In this document: piece by piece, positions 1-10,457 of the stretch
Layout: every line of letters starts with the position of its first letter
Position numbering within the stretch: the stretch's first letter is position 1
Assembly (NCBI GenBank): GCA_023213395.1
Contig: CM041465.1
Span: forward strand, 202,685,741 to 202,749,740
Direction: 5' to 3'
From: Cycas panzhihuaensis
Taxonomy: Eukaryota > Cycadophyta
DNA length: 64,000 nucleotides
Translations under genes and position numbers: made by a program
Notes under the pieces: model-generated
The model's database searches: none
The model's input: only the letters and a program-made list of their open reading frames with translations
Told to the model about the DNA's origin: nothing

Positions 1-354
1 TCCTTGCATATTTTCTTTATAGTGTTGTTCTTTGTGCACATGCTTGCATAGTAAGAAACACATAGAAAACTGAAAGAGGAAAAGAACATACATTTACTTT
101 ACGTATCTTTTATTTGGCTATTAATTTAATATACTTAGATAGTTCCTGTCGAGCAAGAGTTATCCACATATTGCTCTCTTGACCAGTCTACACCTAGATG
201 CCACGTTACGCGTGCATCTCATTCTCGTGTTGCCTTCTCACCTCCTTGAGAAGATGCAACTTGCTAGGCTCTTCCCTCCTCTTCCCAGCCCTCCGAGGGA
301 TAGGAAGGCCTCACCCTTTGTGACTACCTAGAAGCAACCAGGCACCTCTGTAGG
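1..354 (+). repeat. 3' part of the F1 5' LTR (terminal direct repeat copy 1)
   Basis: This stretch is a close direct repeat of 13408-13750, with scattered mostly C/T and G/A differences and small indels. Similarity stops sharply after the shared 'gtagg'. A 7-base inverted repeat (CTTCTCA at 234-240, TGAGAAG at 247-253) could form a hairpin near the LTR end. No TGG-type primer binding site follows, and gag starts only about 20 bases later. The true LTR tail, primer site and leader have therefore probably been lost here by deletion. Confidence 0.8.
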
Positions 355-375
355 GCACCTTCTTCATTTTCACCT

Positions 376-1650
376 ATGCCTCCTACAATAAATGACCCTT
401 CCACCCCTGTGCACTTGTCCTATGTTGTATCCATACCCGCTTCCAGGATAAGTGTTGTACCATCTATACCTAGCCACGGTCCTGCTTCTTCAGGACCCGT
501 TTGCAGCGTGCCCTTTCCCTAACTTGGTGTTAGCATGCATTTCTCGAGTTAAATGAATGTGCCACCTTCAAACATGGCACATGCACTTCCTAGTAGGCCT
601 AGAGATCCTACTAGTACTACTGCTACTAACTATGTGGGACCCGCTTCCACATACGTTCAAAACTTATCTGGTGGTCCTTCCCTTTACTTGCCCCTAGGTT
701 ATGCATTTCAACCTTGGGGGCAGGGTAGGGGAAACCATCTTCCAGCTTATGGGGTAGACCTGTTACACCCATATAGGGTTGCACCATATATGGGTGGCCC
801 ATATGGGTAGAATCTGATCTCACACCCTCCGTTTCCACCATCTAGCGCAACTCCTTTTGCCACGCCTTCACAAGGGAGCATGCCTCCCTTCCAAGGCGTT
901 TATCTATAATCCCCCTTCTAACAAGGGGCGTTTTCCCAAGGATGGATAGGTTTACCACCCCCATCCATTCTTATCTCTTTATGGTTTGTCAATCATTTGG
1001 CCCATGTAAGAGCACATCTCTTCATGGATTACAGGTTGACACAACTATCCATTGAGGTATTAAGAACCAATCTGCCGCCTCACCCTCTTGAAGTTCCCAA
1101 ATTCAACGGAACTTCATCGCAAGACCCAGCTGAGCACGTGTGTAGTTTCTCTATGGCGTGCATAGACTACTGGGCTTATGACCACATCCTAATGAAGCTG
1201 TTTCCGTGATCCTTGTAGGGCGATGCCCTCAAATGGTTCTACCATCTCCCTGCCCACTCCATTTCTTTATTCTAGTAATTGGTGGATGAATTCGTCAATT
1301 AATTTGACGTAGCCCATCTATTCGAGAGTGGAATGAAATCGCTCCTTTTGCTCAAACAAGATCATGATGAAATGAATCATGACTTTGTTCGACAATTCCA
1401 TGATCTCCTTCACTCTACCAAGGCCATGTTGCCTAAGGAGTTGAAGCGAGATCTTTTTGTTAATACACTCTACCCCGAAGTGCATGTGGAAGTCCTTAAA
1501 ATGGGGGCAACCATGTGCGACTCTGCAATCACGAAGTGCTTAGTGTTAGAGGTTATTGAGATCTAAGATGGACTCAAGAGGCCTCTTAAGCCCTCACAAT
1601 GTTGTGAGGCACCTCCCCCAGTGAAGGAAACTAAACCTTCGTAACCTGCT
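376..1650 (+). pseudogene. gag: F1 gag (broken)
   Basis: This is the capsid-type structural protein that would package element RNA in virus-like particles. The first ATG after the LTR, at 376, opens a Pro/Ser-rich frame that stops near 522. A second piece (553-807) is Pro/Gly/Tyr-rich with 'PYMG'-like repeats. The conserved retrotransposon gag core starts near 1090 with 'PKFNGTSSQDPAEHV', continues through 'MACIDYWAYDH' (stop at 1207) and resumes at 1333-1563 with an 'FVRQFHDLL' helix. At least two stops and probably two frameshifts break it. The copy in F2 (around 61400-61650, minus) has the same core, which confirms the assignment. No CCHC zinc knuckle was seen. Confidence 0.8.
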
Positions 1651-2639
1651 AGGTCTACCTCTCATCCTACTGAGAGGACTTTGGACCCCTTAATTCCACT
1701 ATATGCTCATTCGAGCACACAATGAAGGAGCTTAAACTCTAAACCCCTTTATCACCAACCTCCCCCAAACCAATTCAATAAGCTTCTCATGTCATTCCCC
1801 CAAAGGGGGTAACACCCAACCTTCTCAAGTAAGGAGAGTTAATCCTCCCCTTGAGAAGAGGTGGTGTTCCATCCACGGGGAATGTTTTCACGATGACTCA
1901 CATTGTTAGGCGTAACATCCACGTGATGCCCCGTTGCGCGATTCATCTCCCAGACAGGCATCGAGGCCCAATCTTGATTAACCCATTCATAGGGATTCGT
2001 TCCCCAAACATGGAGAATGTGATCGCAATGTTTAACAAAGAAATAACCAGAATCAGGATAGATCCCTCGATTCTCACCCTTTGTATGGTAGAGGGAAGGG
2101 TGTGCAAGGTTTATCTTCCTCTTCGTACTCCCTTGACTGCCATACTCCTTCGCCTTCACGGTCCCGTAATAAGGGAAAAAAGGTGATTCAGATGCTTGAG
2201 ACCACTCCTCTTTATACCTTGACTTGGTCTCAAGTCGTGAAAGAGGTAATTAGTGCCTCTGCATCTACGTCGCACCTTGATCCTCCTCTAGAAGCCATTC
2301 CTCTGGAAATTCTTGCACTTCCCAAGAGCATTCCTATCCACCTCGATCGCTTCGACTTTAGAAGAGCCCTTACCCAACCCACAGGGAGGGGTAGGCCTTT
2401 CTTTGTGGTCGAAGAGCTTCTTATCGTGGCTACCGGGATGTCCATCATGGATATTTTAAGAAGCTACCCTAAGCAATGAATGCTCCTCTTGGAAGCTTTA
2501 GGATCGAATGACGCACCTGTTCATGCTTTGGGTACAACCCAAAGTTGTAAACCCATCATCTCCTTCAATCCTAGAGATCTTCCCCTAGCCAGTGGAAGGG
2601 AATGCCAATGGAACATCCCTTTCACGATTACCATAGATA
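1651..2639 (+). other. F1 gag-protease spacer
   Basis: This is polyprotein linker between gag and protease. It holds Pro/Arg/Ser-rich fragments and an open stretch at 2081-2476 whose later part ('TQPTGRGRPFFV') reads in the same direction as the protease. Related text occurs in F2 near 60100-60400 (minus), including the shared motif 'IISFNP'. I recognise no domain here. Confidence 0.5.
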
Positions 2640-3019
2640 CTCCCAATTGCATATTGTGAAGAACCGTCATGGATAATAGTTCCTCCATCAATGCCATGCC
2701 CTTGCACATCATGCAAGAACTTGCCATTTCCGCCTTGGAACCTGTTCCATGGCGATGTCAAGGTTACGACGTTGGTGAGAAGACTCCCCTGGGATCTGTC
2801 TCGATACCTCTTACCCTCGAGGATAAGACTATCCTTGCTGACATCGTTGTCCTCAATGTTGATGTTGATTACAACCTTCTTCTGGGTCGACCATGGCTTG
2901 ACCAAATGGGAGCTGTGTGTTCCACCTATTGGGGGCAACTAAAGTTTGTCCATAACGGACAAATGAGAGTTGTCTCCTGCGAGCGACCACTCGCTAAACA
3001 AACTAGACCTTCTACTTAG
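2640..3019 (+). pseudogene. pol: F1 retropepsin-like aspartic protease
   Basis: The protease would cleave the Gag-Pol polyprotein. The active-site region reads 'VMDNSSSINAMPLHIM' at about 2666-2710, which matches the Tat-type pattern (VD-N/G-GSS) with the usual Gly replaced by Ser. The flap and C-terminal part follow, with 'ADIVVLNVDVDYNLLLGRPW' near 2836-2895, the typical [I/L]LGRxW motif of gypsy proteases. The frame is open from 2669 to a stop at 3017. In F2 the same site reads DNGS. The active-site Gly to Ser change suggests the F1 enzyme is inactive. Confidence 0.82.
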
Positions 3020-3769
3020 GTGAGCCATGGCCATATGAAGGGAACTAAAAGCCTTTCTAATCATACCTCGACCTGCTCGATCGGTATCCCCGATTCCTCT
3101 TATCATGAAGAAGATCTTGCATCTTTTTCTTCTGACTTGACTTGTTTTGCCCCCATTGGTGTCAGAAATTATGGGTACCTTGCCATGTTTGGCGATGACG
3201 GGTCCCATAGTGAGGATGAGGACCTTCCTCATCCTATTTCCTTCCTTCGCGCTGGTGAGGGGCACTCTTCTAGTTTTAGGTCTCCACCTAGTACTCCTTT
3301 TATCAGAGAGCCTGATTATTCTCTCATGTCACACACCATTGCTAGTGTTGACAAGCAGAATCCTAGTTCTCCCCATCCATCACCTTCCACAAGTGATAGT
3401 ATTGAGAGTTTCCCTCTTGCTTTTTATGAGGGATCTCTCCTTGACCATCCCTTAGAGTCCCTTAGGGATGTTGGGTGACTTACAGGTCATACCGGTCCTA
3501 TCGCTCCCATGCCATCTCATACCTTATCCATTCTAAGTCAGATCATCCATGGGGTGGACTACTTTGAGGACGACGAGGCTTTGCTGGAGCACTTAGCAAG
3601 CTCCACATCCAGTTTACCTTCTGGTCACCACAAGTTTGGCCACCAGCAGGTCCTAGTGATTAGGTCCACATTAGCTGACCCGATCCCATCTTTCATTTTG
3701 TCTCTTCCTGTTGATCTTGCCCATCTCCATTTCAAGGAGGAGAATGCCATGTGTATGGGGGAAACTTAG
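3020..3769 (+). other. F1 protease-RT linker
   Basis: The linker consists of two open stretches (3020-3475 and 3509-3766), acidic and Ser/Pro-rich with no recognised domain. The motif 'APIGVRNYGYLAMF' near 3150 recurs in F2 around 59560-59600 (minus) as APIG..YGYLA. It was therefore part of the ancestral polyprotein rather than an insertion. Confidence 0.6.
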
Positions 3770-5332
3770 GACATAATCCTCGCTCTGGGCAAGATCATTA
3801 AGGTAGGGGTGGAATGTACTCCTGATGAAGTGAGGGAATACTCCCTCCTATTCCAGGAATTCTACGATGTATTCGTGTGGGACTACTCTGACATGAAGGG
3901 AATCGACCCCTCCATCGTCATGCACAACCTTACGACTGTTCGTGATGCTTGCCCTGTGCCCTAGAACTAGCATCCTCTCCATCCCAAACTTTCAGCCACC
4001 ATCAAGATGGAGGTTGAAAAGCTTTTGGATGTAGGACTCATCTCTTCCATCGATTACCCTAAGTAGGTATCGAACATCATTCCCGTTGGTAAGAAGAATG
4101 GGACCATTCGTATATGTGTCAACTTCTATGACATTAACAATGCTTGTCCAAAGGGCAACTTTCCTCTCCCCTTTATCAATCAAATAATCGATCATACGGC
4201 TGGATTTGAAGTCATGTCCTTAATGGATAGCTTTTCTGACTATAACTAAATCCAGATTTCTCCTGAAGACTGCCACAAGATGGCCTTCACCACACCATGG
4301 GGTACCTTTGCCTACAAGGCAATGCCCTTTGGTCTTAAGAATGTAGGGGCTACTTATCAGAGAGCTATGCATTTCATTTTTCATGACCTCATCAATAACA
4401 CATTGGAGGTCTTCATGGACGACATGATGGGTCTTTCGCATACCAGAGCCCATCATCCCTTAGACTTACGAGCCATCTTCACACGATGTTGCAAGTATCA
4501 CATCAGTTTAAACCTGCTTAAATACATGTTTGTTGTCACTTTAGGTAAACTCTTGGGTTTCCTTGTGTCACAGCAAGGAATCCAAATCGATCCAAAAAAA
4601 GTCAAGGCAATTCTTGACACACCACCTCCTAGAACCCAACGACAGATTAAGTCGTTTCTAGGTAGGCTCAGTTTCTTTAGGCATTTTTTGGTAGACTTTG
4701 CCATAAATGCCAAGCCTCTTACCAACCTATTGAAGAAAGGAGCCCTATTTGTTTGGCCTGATAAGAACCAACAAGCCTTTGCAGGACTCAAGGAAGCTCT
4801 CATTTCCACTCCTACATTGGCGCCTCCTCACTTCGATAGGCCCTTCGTCTTGTATACCTTAGCAACCGATGAATCCCTAGGCGCAATGCTCATACAGGAG
4901 GATGACTCAAGAACTGAGAGAGCTATCTATTTCATTAGCCGCACCCTCGTTGCTGCTGAACTAAATTATCCTCCCGCTGAGAAGGAATGCCTCTCCTTGG
5001 TCTATGTAACTAAGAAGTTTAGGCATTACTTACTCGGCAATACTACCAAGGTGATCGTCCAATCCAATCCCTTGGGTTACTTGCTTACTCATTCATATTT
5101 GACGGGTAGGGCAGGTCATTGGGCTGTCCTTCTTCAAGAGTTTGACTTGCAAGTCATTAATAGGAAGTCAAAGAAGGGAATGATAGTGGTAGAACAGTTA
5201 GTTGATGCCACTATTCCCAACGTGAGTGGCGTTCCCATTGATGACTCTTTCCCCGATGAGTCTATTCTGACCATCCAAGATACTTCACCTCATCCGCTCG
5301 CTGATAGTGAGTGGTATGCCCACATTGTGTGA
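3770..5332 (+). pseudogene. pol: F1 reverse transcriptase and RNase H
   Basis: This enzyme would copy element RNA into DNA. The fingers and palm start near 3790 and include 'KKNGTIRICVNF' (about 4090-4125). After stops near 3961, 4063 and 4246 the frame is open from 4280 to 5329. It contains 'AMPFGLKNVGATYQ', the catalytic FMDD box near 4415-4430 and 'FLGFLVS'-type connection motifs ('LLGFLVSQQGI'). Near 4850 the ordinary Ty3 RNase H begins ('LATDESLGAMLIQ', 'AEKECLSLVY'). This is the pol-linked RNase H and is distinct from the archaeal-type one at 10458. The YxDD-equivalent is intact, but three stops upstream make it a pseudogene. Confidence 0.92.
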
Positions 5333-6556
5333 TATTTGACTCAACAAGAATATCACCCTGAAGCTAACAACAAGGTTAGGTCACGCATCCGCGCCACCAC
5401 AAGACAACACTTCCTCGTAGATGAGGTGTTGTATAAGAGATCCTTTGATGGGATCCTACTTCGCTGTGTTGCTTCCAATGAAGCGGACTAAATACTCTGC
5501 GAATGCCATCATGGCATTTGTGGGGTCTACTTTTGGGGCCAATCTATGGCCCAAAGGATCCTCCGCATGGGTTATTACTGGCCGTCCCTTTTCAAGGACA
5601 CCCATGCCTATGCCCTTAGATGTCAGTGATGCCAAGAGCATGCCAATATCTCTCATATGACTTCTGAGGGCTTGCACCCTATAATATCTCCATGGCCCTT
5701 TTCTCAATGGGGTTTAGACCTTATTGGTACTATACCGCCACCTTCTTCTGTGCAACATAAATACATCTTGACTGCTATCGAGTATTTCACCAAATGGGTA
5801 GAGGTAATCCCCCTGTCTACTACGCTTAGCAAGACAATTGCCACCTTCATCTATCAGCACATCATTTGCCATTTCGAGATTCCAGACGTCTTAATTACGG
5901 ATAATGGAACCTCCTTTTGTAACAAGAAAATGGACAAGCTTTACAAGAAATTCAAGATCTTGCATAAGACCTCATCTCCTTACTACCCCCAGGCAAACGG
6001 GCAAGTTGAACCCTTCAACAAAACCCTTGTCAACATTCTAAAGAAGACCGTTGCGCAATCTCAAAGAGATTGGCACCTCCAACTTCCTTCCACCTTATGG
6101 GCTTATCGTACTTCTATCTGCACAGCTACTGGAATGACTCCATTCTCTTTAGTCTATGGAACTGAGGTGGTACTCCCACTGGAAGTGGAAATCCCCTCTC
6201 TATGGGTTTCCCTTCGAGGTCTCATTGATGAGGAGTCTATCTGCCAGGTTCGCCTCCTAGATCTCGAAGCCCTGGATGAGAGGTACTTAATGGCTTATCA
6301 AGTGAATCTCGCTTCGAAAGCTTGCCCATAAAGGACTCACAATAAACGTCTTTGTGCTCGTCCTTTGTGCCCTGGGGACCATGTCCTCAAGTTGGAATAC
6401 CTCTACGATTGCCTGACTAAATTTGGGCCCAAATGGGTCAGTCCCTTTATTGTTCTCGAAAGCCTTGACAATGACACCTACAGGATCGCCACCTTGGAAG
6501 CCCTGGAATTTGAGAAGGTAGTCAATGGGAAATTCCTTAAAAAGTTTTATGCATGA
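5333..6556 (+). pseudogene. pol: F1 integrase
   Basis: Integrase would insert the cDNA into the genome. The N-terminal zinc-binding part (5421-5660) is frame-broken; the central catalytic frame is open at 5657-6328. All three acidic residues of the DDE core are visible: D in 'WGLDLIGTI', D in 'LITDNGTSF' and E in 'ANGQVEPFNK'. After a stop near 6329 the C-terminal domain continues at 6365-6553 ('GPKWVSPFIV', 'GKFLKKFYA'), which is the non-chromodomain tail of Tat-type elements. The pol frame ends at the TGA near 6554. Confidence 0.92.
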
Positions 6557-6583
6557 TCTTTTGGCGATCCCTTTGCCATGCTT

Positions 6584-6940
6584 CGAAATGAGCCTAAACT
6601 ACTATCTTAGATTGTTCCCTTTTCTCCCAACCACAAGTAGAATGGCAATTTAATGTGTCTTCTTCATCTCCTTCTAGTTCCTCTTGCGGAACCTATGTTC
6701 CCATTTCCCTTGGGACCTTGTCCTCCTGTTTGGGCATCCCCCAATTAGGACGATGCTCCGAAACGAGCCTAAACTACCATTTTAAACTGTTCCTATTTCT
6801 CCCAACCATGGGTAGAATGGCAATTTAAGGTGGCTTCTCCCTTTTTCTTTCTGGTTTCTCCCGTGGAAGTTGTGTTCCCGTATCCTCTTGGGAACTTCTG
6901 TCTTCCTATTTGGGGCATCTCCCAATTGGGACGATGCTTT
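6584..6940 (+). repeat. Two-copy tandem repeat (175-bp period) after integrase
   Basis: Copy 1 starts at 6584 ('cgaaatgagcctaaact') and copy 2 at 6759 ('cgaaacgagcctaaact'). Both run through 'ctcccaacca', 'gaatggcaatttaa' and 'aggacgatgct/gggacgatgct' at matching spacing. The copies differ by roughly one base in eight and small indels, so the duplication is older than recent. At least one copy of the same motif is found in F2 near 59140 (minus). Tandem repeats just after pol are known in some Tat-group elements. Confidence 0.85.
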
Positions 6941-7554
6941 GGAGTACCACCACTCCTCTCTCTTGCCTGCTATTTCCTTCGCATATTCCGCTATGCTCCT
7001 TCGTGGACGTGCATGTTGCTCTAGTTATAACCTCATACCTCTCTATCACCTCTACTCATGGTGGATGTGTGTGCTCCGATTAGACATATAGCCATACATG
7101 GAAGGAAATATGTGTATCATATAACAAAGTATTTACAACATACAAAACAAAACATACATGCTATCTACAATACATGATATACACAGCATCTCATGTCAAA
7201 GAGGGGTTCTAGTTACTTCATATATATATACATCAAAAATCATATGTTACAACATATATATAGGAAGCCAGTATCCTTGCAAGGGGGGTACAATCATATG
7301 AGTCTATATATGACCCCTGGAGGCTCATGCTTTCCCCTATTAGAATCAAGTACATATGTCCTATACTACTGTTGCCCCGCTCCTGGGGTACTATCTCTTG
7401 GCCTATGTGATCCCTCTCCTGGGGACCACATCCCTCCTAGGCTCCTCCTGGGCCTCCGCGAGCTCCCTGCCTCACTCCCCTCATCACATGGCCATCTCGA
7501 GGTCGTCGCTGCTGTATGAGTATATGTCCTGCTCCTGCTTGATCTCGATGCCAC
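6941..7554. other. F1 non-coding spacer, end of the antisense gene
   Basis: There is no convincing coding frame in the sense direction. Short AT microsatellite-like runs lie near 7217-7262. Because the antisense gene ends at 7555, this stretch should hold its 3' untranslated region. I could not identify a definite poly(A) signal on the minus strand. Confidence 0.5.
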
Positions 7555-7952
7555 CTAGTCTACGAGCTGATCGTATCTGGCCTGGATACGATCCCTCTCT
7601 CCCTCTACTCCTTGGAGATGCTCCTCCAGCACTGCTATCCAGACTGTACTCCCTGTGTCTCCACCTACTCTGCCCTGAGCCTCTAGAGCCTGGACCCGTC
7701 TATGTAACATATCTCGGTCACCCCTGGCCTCATCTAGCTCTCGCTGCATTTGTCCCCTGAAAGCTATATGCTCTTAGGACTCTGCAGCCCAGATGTCTCT
7801 TGCCCTCGATAATGGGGTAAATGCCTCCATGTGTGCACTTGCCGATCTAGGCGCATCCTCTGCCTGGATGGGCAGTTATCCCTCTGCATATACCTGAGGG
7901 AATATCTCCCTCACCATGGTCTCTACAAGCCTCCTAACCTTCGCAGTACCTT

Positions 7953-8060
7953 CTAATGTAACATGCCATGTGTCAGTGTATATCCCGCTACATACTATGA
8001 TAAAGTCAAAATAAATATCTATCTGGATGTCAAACGACTAAGGAAATGGTTAGGCCTCAC
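7953..8060 (-). other. Inferred intron 2 of the F1 antisense gene
   Basis: The minus strand reads ..GGCAG|GTGAGG at 8061/8060 and ..TTACATTAG|AAGG at 7953/7952. The 108-nt intron has an in-frame stop, and splicing restores one continuous frame into the coiled-coil exon. In F2 the homologous intron is 132 nt (57711-57842). The two share an 'acactgaca.atgg' block shortly before the acceptor. Confidence 0.65.
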
Positions 8061-9259
8061 CTGCCACGGCCGTCGGCTCCTCTGCTCGTGTGACATCCTC
8101 TCCTCATGGCTCCTTGCCAACTGCTGGTACCTCATCCTTAGGTACCTCCTCTACATGGGCCTTTCTCCTCACCAGGACTAGCTCATCTCTCATCTCTCTA
8201 AATCTCCTCACGATCTGTAGCCTGCAGGCCCTAGTCACTGGCCTCCTACTCTCCTGAGCTACGCTTGATGGGCATGCCTCTCCTCCGGTAGTCCCAAATG
8301 GTCTCGCTACTCCTCCTGCCGATCCTGATGGACCTGCCTCTCCCATAGGTTATGATGGGCTGACCCCATCTCCTCCATCGTCGTCGTCGTCGCCCAAGAG
8401 CGCTCCTACTCTACCTACCTCATCATCGCTATCCCACCTCACTGTCTTGTATAGATCTGCCACATAATCCATCATGGTGAGGAGGTCTAGTGATGTCACC
8501 TCCACTAATCGTCAGATGTGGGCCTGGTCCTCCATCCCCCTCAGTTGAGTCTGCCATCTATGGACCATCAAGGCCCACTCTACTATGGGGTGCAGTCCCC
8601 CCCGCTGGTGCCACTACCACAAAGTGATCGAAGAACCAGCACTGCAGCAATGTGCTGTAAGATAGTCCTCTCTTTCCTACCACTCTGATGGCATCGAGCT
8701 GTGCGACGAGGTTCGCTGCTATTATGGTAGTCGAGTCCATCCTCTCGCTGGCTTCGCAGTAGTGTACTGCATCCGTCCAACCACTTGGTATCTCTCTATA
8801 ATTCTGTTTCTGGGAAACTCAGAATAGAATACATAGTGTAATCAGCTTCCTTACTCGAGGAATCCTGGACATCACCATCATTTAGAGAGGAACTCCTCTC
8901 CGCTCCCACTTGTCAGCCCCTGTGAAGAAAGTGGCTGCCTCTCTGTGTGTTGCCTCATTGTTAGGCAACGCTCCCAGTGTCACCGGCCTCCCAATCGTCG
9001 GTACTTCTAAAATACACTGAATATCCCCTGGCATCACTATCACATCTCCAATCTGAGGCAATTGGAACACGTGCCTCCTCTGATCCTAGTATGACATGAT
9101 ATCGACTAAGAGTCTCTAATCTGATGCAAATTCAGGTGTCTTTAAGGCCTTGTACAGGCCACACCTCCGCAGAATCTCCTTGTCCCCCGAGGACATCATC
9201 TCGATGTAATGTAGCATCGCCATGCCGACATTCTCGCGGTTATCCACCACGATGACTAC

Positions 9260-9741
9260 CTGCCATCATAAAAAACCAATCAAAGTTAGTCTCCTACCAG
9301 TCATCTATGCTCCTGGCTGTCTTTCAGCTCTCTCTGCCTAAGATTTGGGGCCTTATGGCCCCTCATATTCTTTTTTTTGATTTTCTACCTTTATACCGCG
9401 CTAAACTTAGCAGTATCGCTAAGTTTAGCTTGGGTCCCGCGGTGATCAGGGGCCCTACAGCAAAGATCATGGCACCGCGATCTTTTCCATGGTACAAATG
9501 GTGACCCCCCTAAAAGAGGGGGTTTCTGCCCCAAAAACTCAGAAAAATTTCTTGTGGTTGACCCCGTGGGACCCACCGAGACTAGGGCTCCCTAATGCCC
9601 AGGTCTCGCCTCTTTCTGGGTCTAATTCAGACTCCGAGAGGCCTCCAATTGCCCATAAGGGACACAAAATTACATAAAATATTGTAAAAAGGAAAGAAAT
9701 TCAAACTTTAAAATGGGTAGGATTTTGTGAGATCCACTCAC
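9260..9741 (-). other. Inferred intron 1 of the F1 antisense gene
   Basis: The donor GTGAGT is at 9741-9736 (minus), and the acceptor is a T-rich tract ending GGCAG at 9260. Joining 9742 to 9259 is in phase. F2 has an acceptor-like TTTCTAG immediately before the homologous exon at 56638, but its exon 1 and donor are not clear. The intron contains the hairpin cluster at 9401-9485. Confidence 0.5.
9401..9485. repeat. Hairpin cluster (two inverted repeats)
   Basis: CTAAACTTAGC (9401-9411) and GCTAAGTTTAG (9418-9428) are a perfect 11-base inverted repeat with a 6-base loop. AAAGATC (9462-9468) and GATCTTT (9479-9485) form a second stem of 7 bases with a 10-base loop. F2 has a 9-base inverted repeat at the corresponding place (56467-56475 with 56488-56496) but a different stem sequence. 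Function is unknown. Confidence 0.7.
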
Positions 9742-9924
9742 TAGATCTGGTCTTGCTGTCATCATCGTGTCTTGCTGATCCTGCTGGCTCTCGCTGCACT
9801 CTGATCTAATGGTTTGATCTCTCCCCGCATGCCTTCGAAGTTACGCAGTGCTCCACTATGTAAGGGAATGGCTCTGGTTTTTCATGAGAGCTGGTGAAAA
9901 TGAATCCATTTTCTGTACAAATTT

Positions 9925-9933
9925 CCTTATATA
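9925..9933 (-). promoter_or_regulatory. Putative TATA box of the antisense gene (F1)
   Basis: The minus strand reads TATATAAGG, a strong plant TATA match, about 160 bases upstream of the proposed exon 1 ATG at 9765. The expected start of transcription is about 30 bases further, near 9900. The aligned F2 position (near 56010) reads GAATAAAGG, followed in both copies by a conserved 'GATTCATTTTCAC' block. Confidence 0.55.
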
Positions 9934-10457
9934 GGCGAGGTCTTGATGGGCACTTCCTCCATTTTTGACCTCGTGACAGCCGTTGGGACCATCCCGTTTC
10001 CCTGATCACCCTTGCCTTCTGGCCATGTCACCCGTTGTACTCTTTTGATATCCTTTTTACTCTCTCTTATAAGGGCATTTATGGCGCCCCATTATTACAC
10101 TTTTTCCCAGGGCCCTTCTGTCTCGCTTTATATGCCACTCCTATGCATGCCTGAGTTTATACTCGTTTGGCTCATTTTGCCACCCTGGACTCATTTCTGT
10201 AGCCCTTTTCTACTCCTGGAGTCCCCAAAGGGAATGCTCCCTTGTCCGGGGGCATGTTTTACTTCCTAAAGCAACCTTTGGTGCTCTAGGGCGTCTTTTT
10301 TCTGCCTGCTCTCAGATGATGGTTAGACTGCTTGCTCTTATCCTTGGGTAACCTCATTGCTAGGTCCTCCTATCCTTCACAGCCACTTTTTGCTTGCCTT
10401 TTGACTATCTCTTTCATTCTATCATTATTTATTTACTACCGGTATTTTGTATCGTTC

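Larger units (their letters stand above)
7555..9765 (-). pseudogene. F1 antisense gene: plant-mobile-domain-like protein with coiled-coil tail, three exons
   Basis: The inferred gene is exon 1 (9765-9742, starts ATGATGACAGC), exon 2 (9259-8061) and exon 3 (7952-7555, stop TAG). Exon 2 carries a region like the plant mobile domain (PMD): 'FQLPQIGDVIVMPGDIQCIL', then 'EVPTIGRPVTLG', and near 8640 'LLQCWFFDHF'. An Asp/Gly-rich linker follows. Exon 3 encodes a charged heptad-like helix (7749-7558). Removing the introns keeps frame, but the copy has several stops, including TGA after 'LCILF', and a one-base shift at a run of seven C (8597-8603). F2 carries the same gene at 56638-58240 with the same last codon. 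PMDs occur in MAIN-type host proteins and transposases; the role here is unknown. An envelope gene is excluded by orientation and by the lack of membrane segments. Confidence 0.78.

Noticed and set aside
2081-3455. Several overlapping minus-strand ORFs over the F1 gag-protease-linker region.
   Set aside because: Shadows of the plus-strand polyprotein, which is supported by motifs and by F2.
7193-7760. Plus-strand ORFs with 'GVLSLGLCDPSPGD'-like text.
   Set aside because: Overlap the antisense exon 3 and its 3' side; no similarity, and a composition expected for the complement of a coding exon.
7555-9259. The same net +1 frame offset between the PMD half and the coiled-coil half in both F1 and F2, suggesting programmed frameshifting.
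   Set aside because: In F1 the shift sits at a seven-C run (8597-8603), whereas F2 passes through a different intermediate frame near 57411. Independent indels explain it better.
7555-9765. An envelope-like gene at the usual env position after integrase.
   Set aside because: The coding signal is on the minus strand, with no signal peptide or membrane segment; it resembles the plant mobile domain instead.
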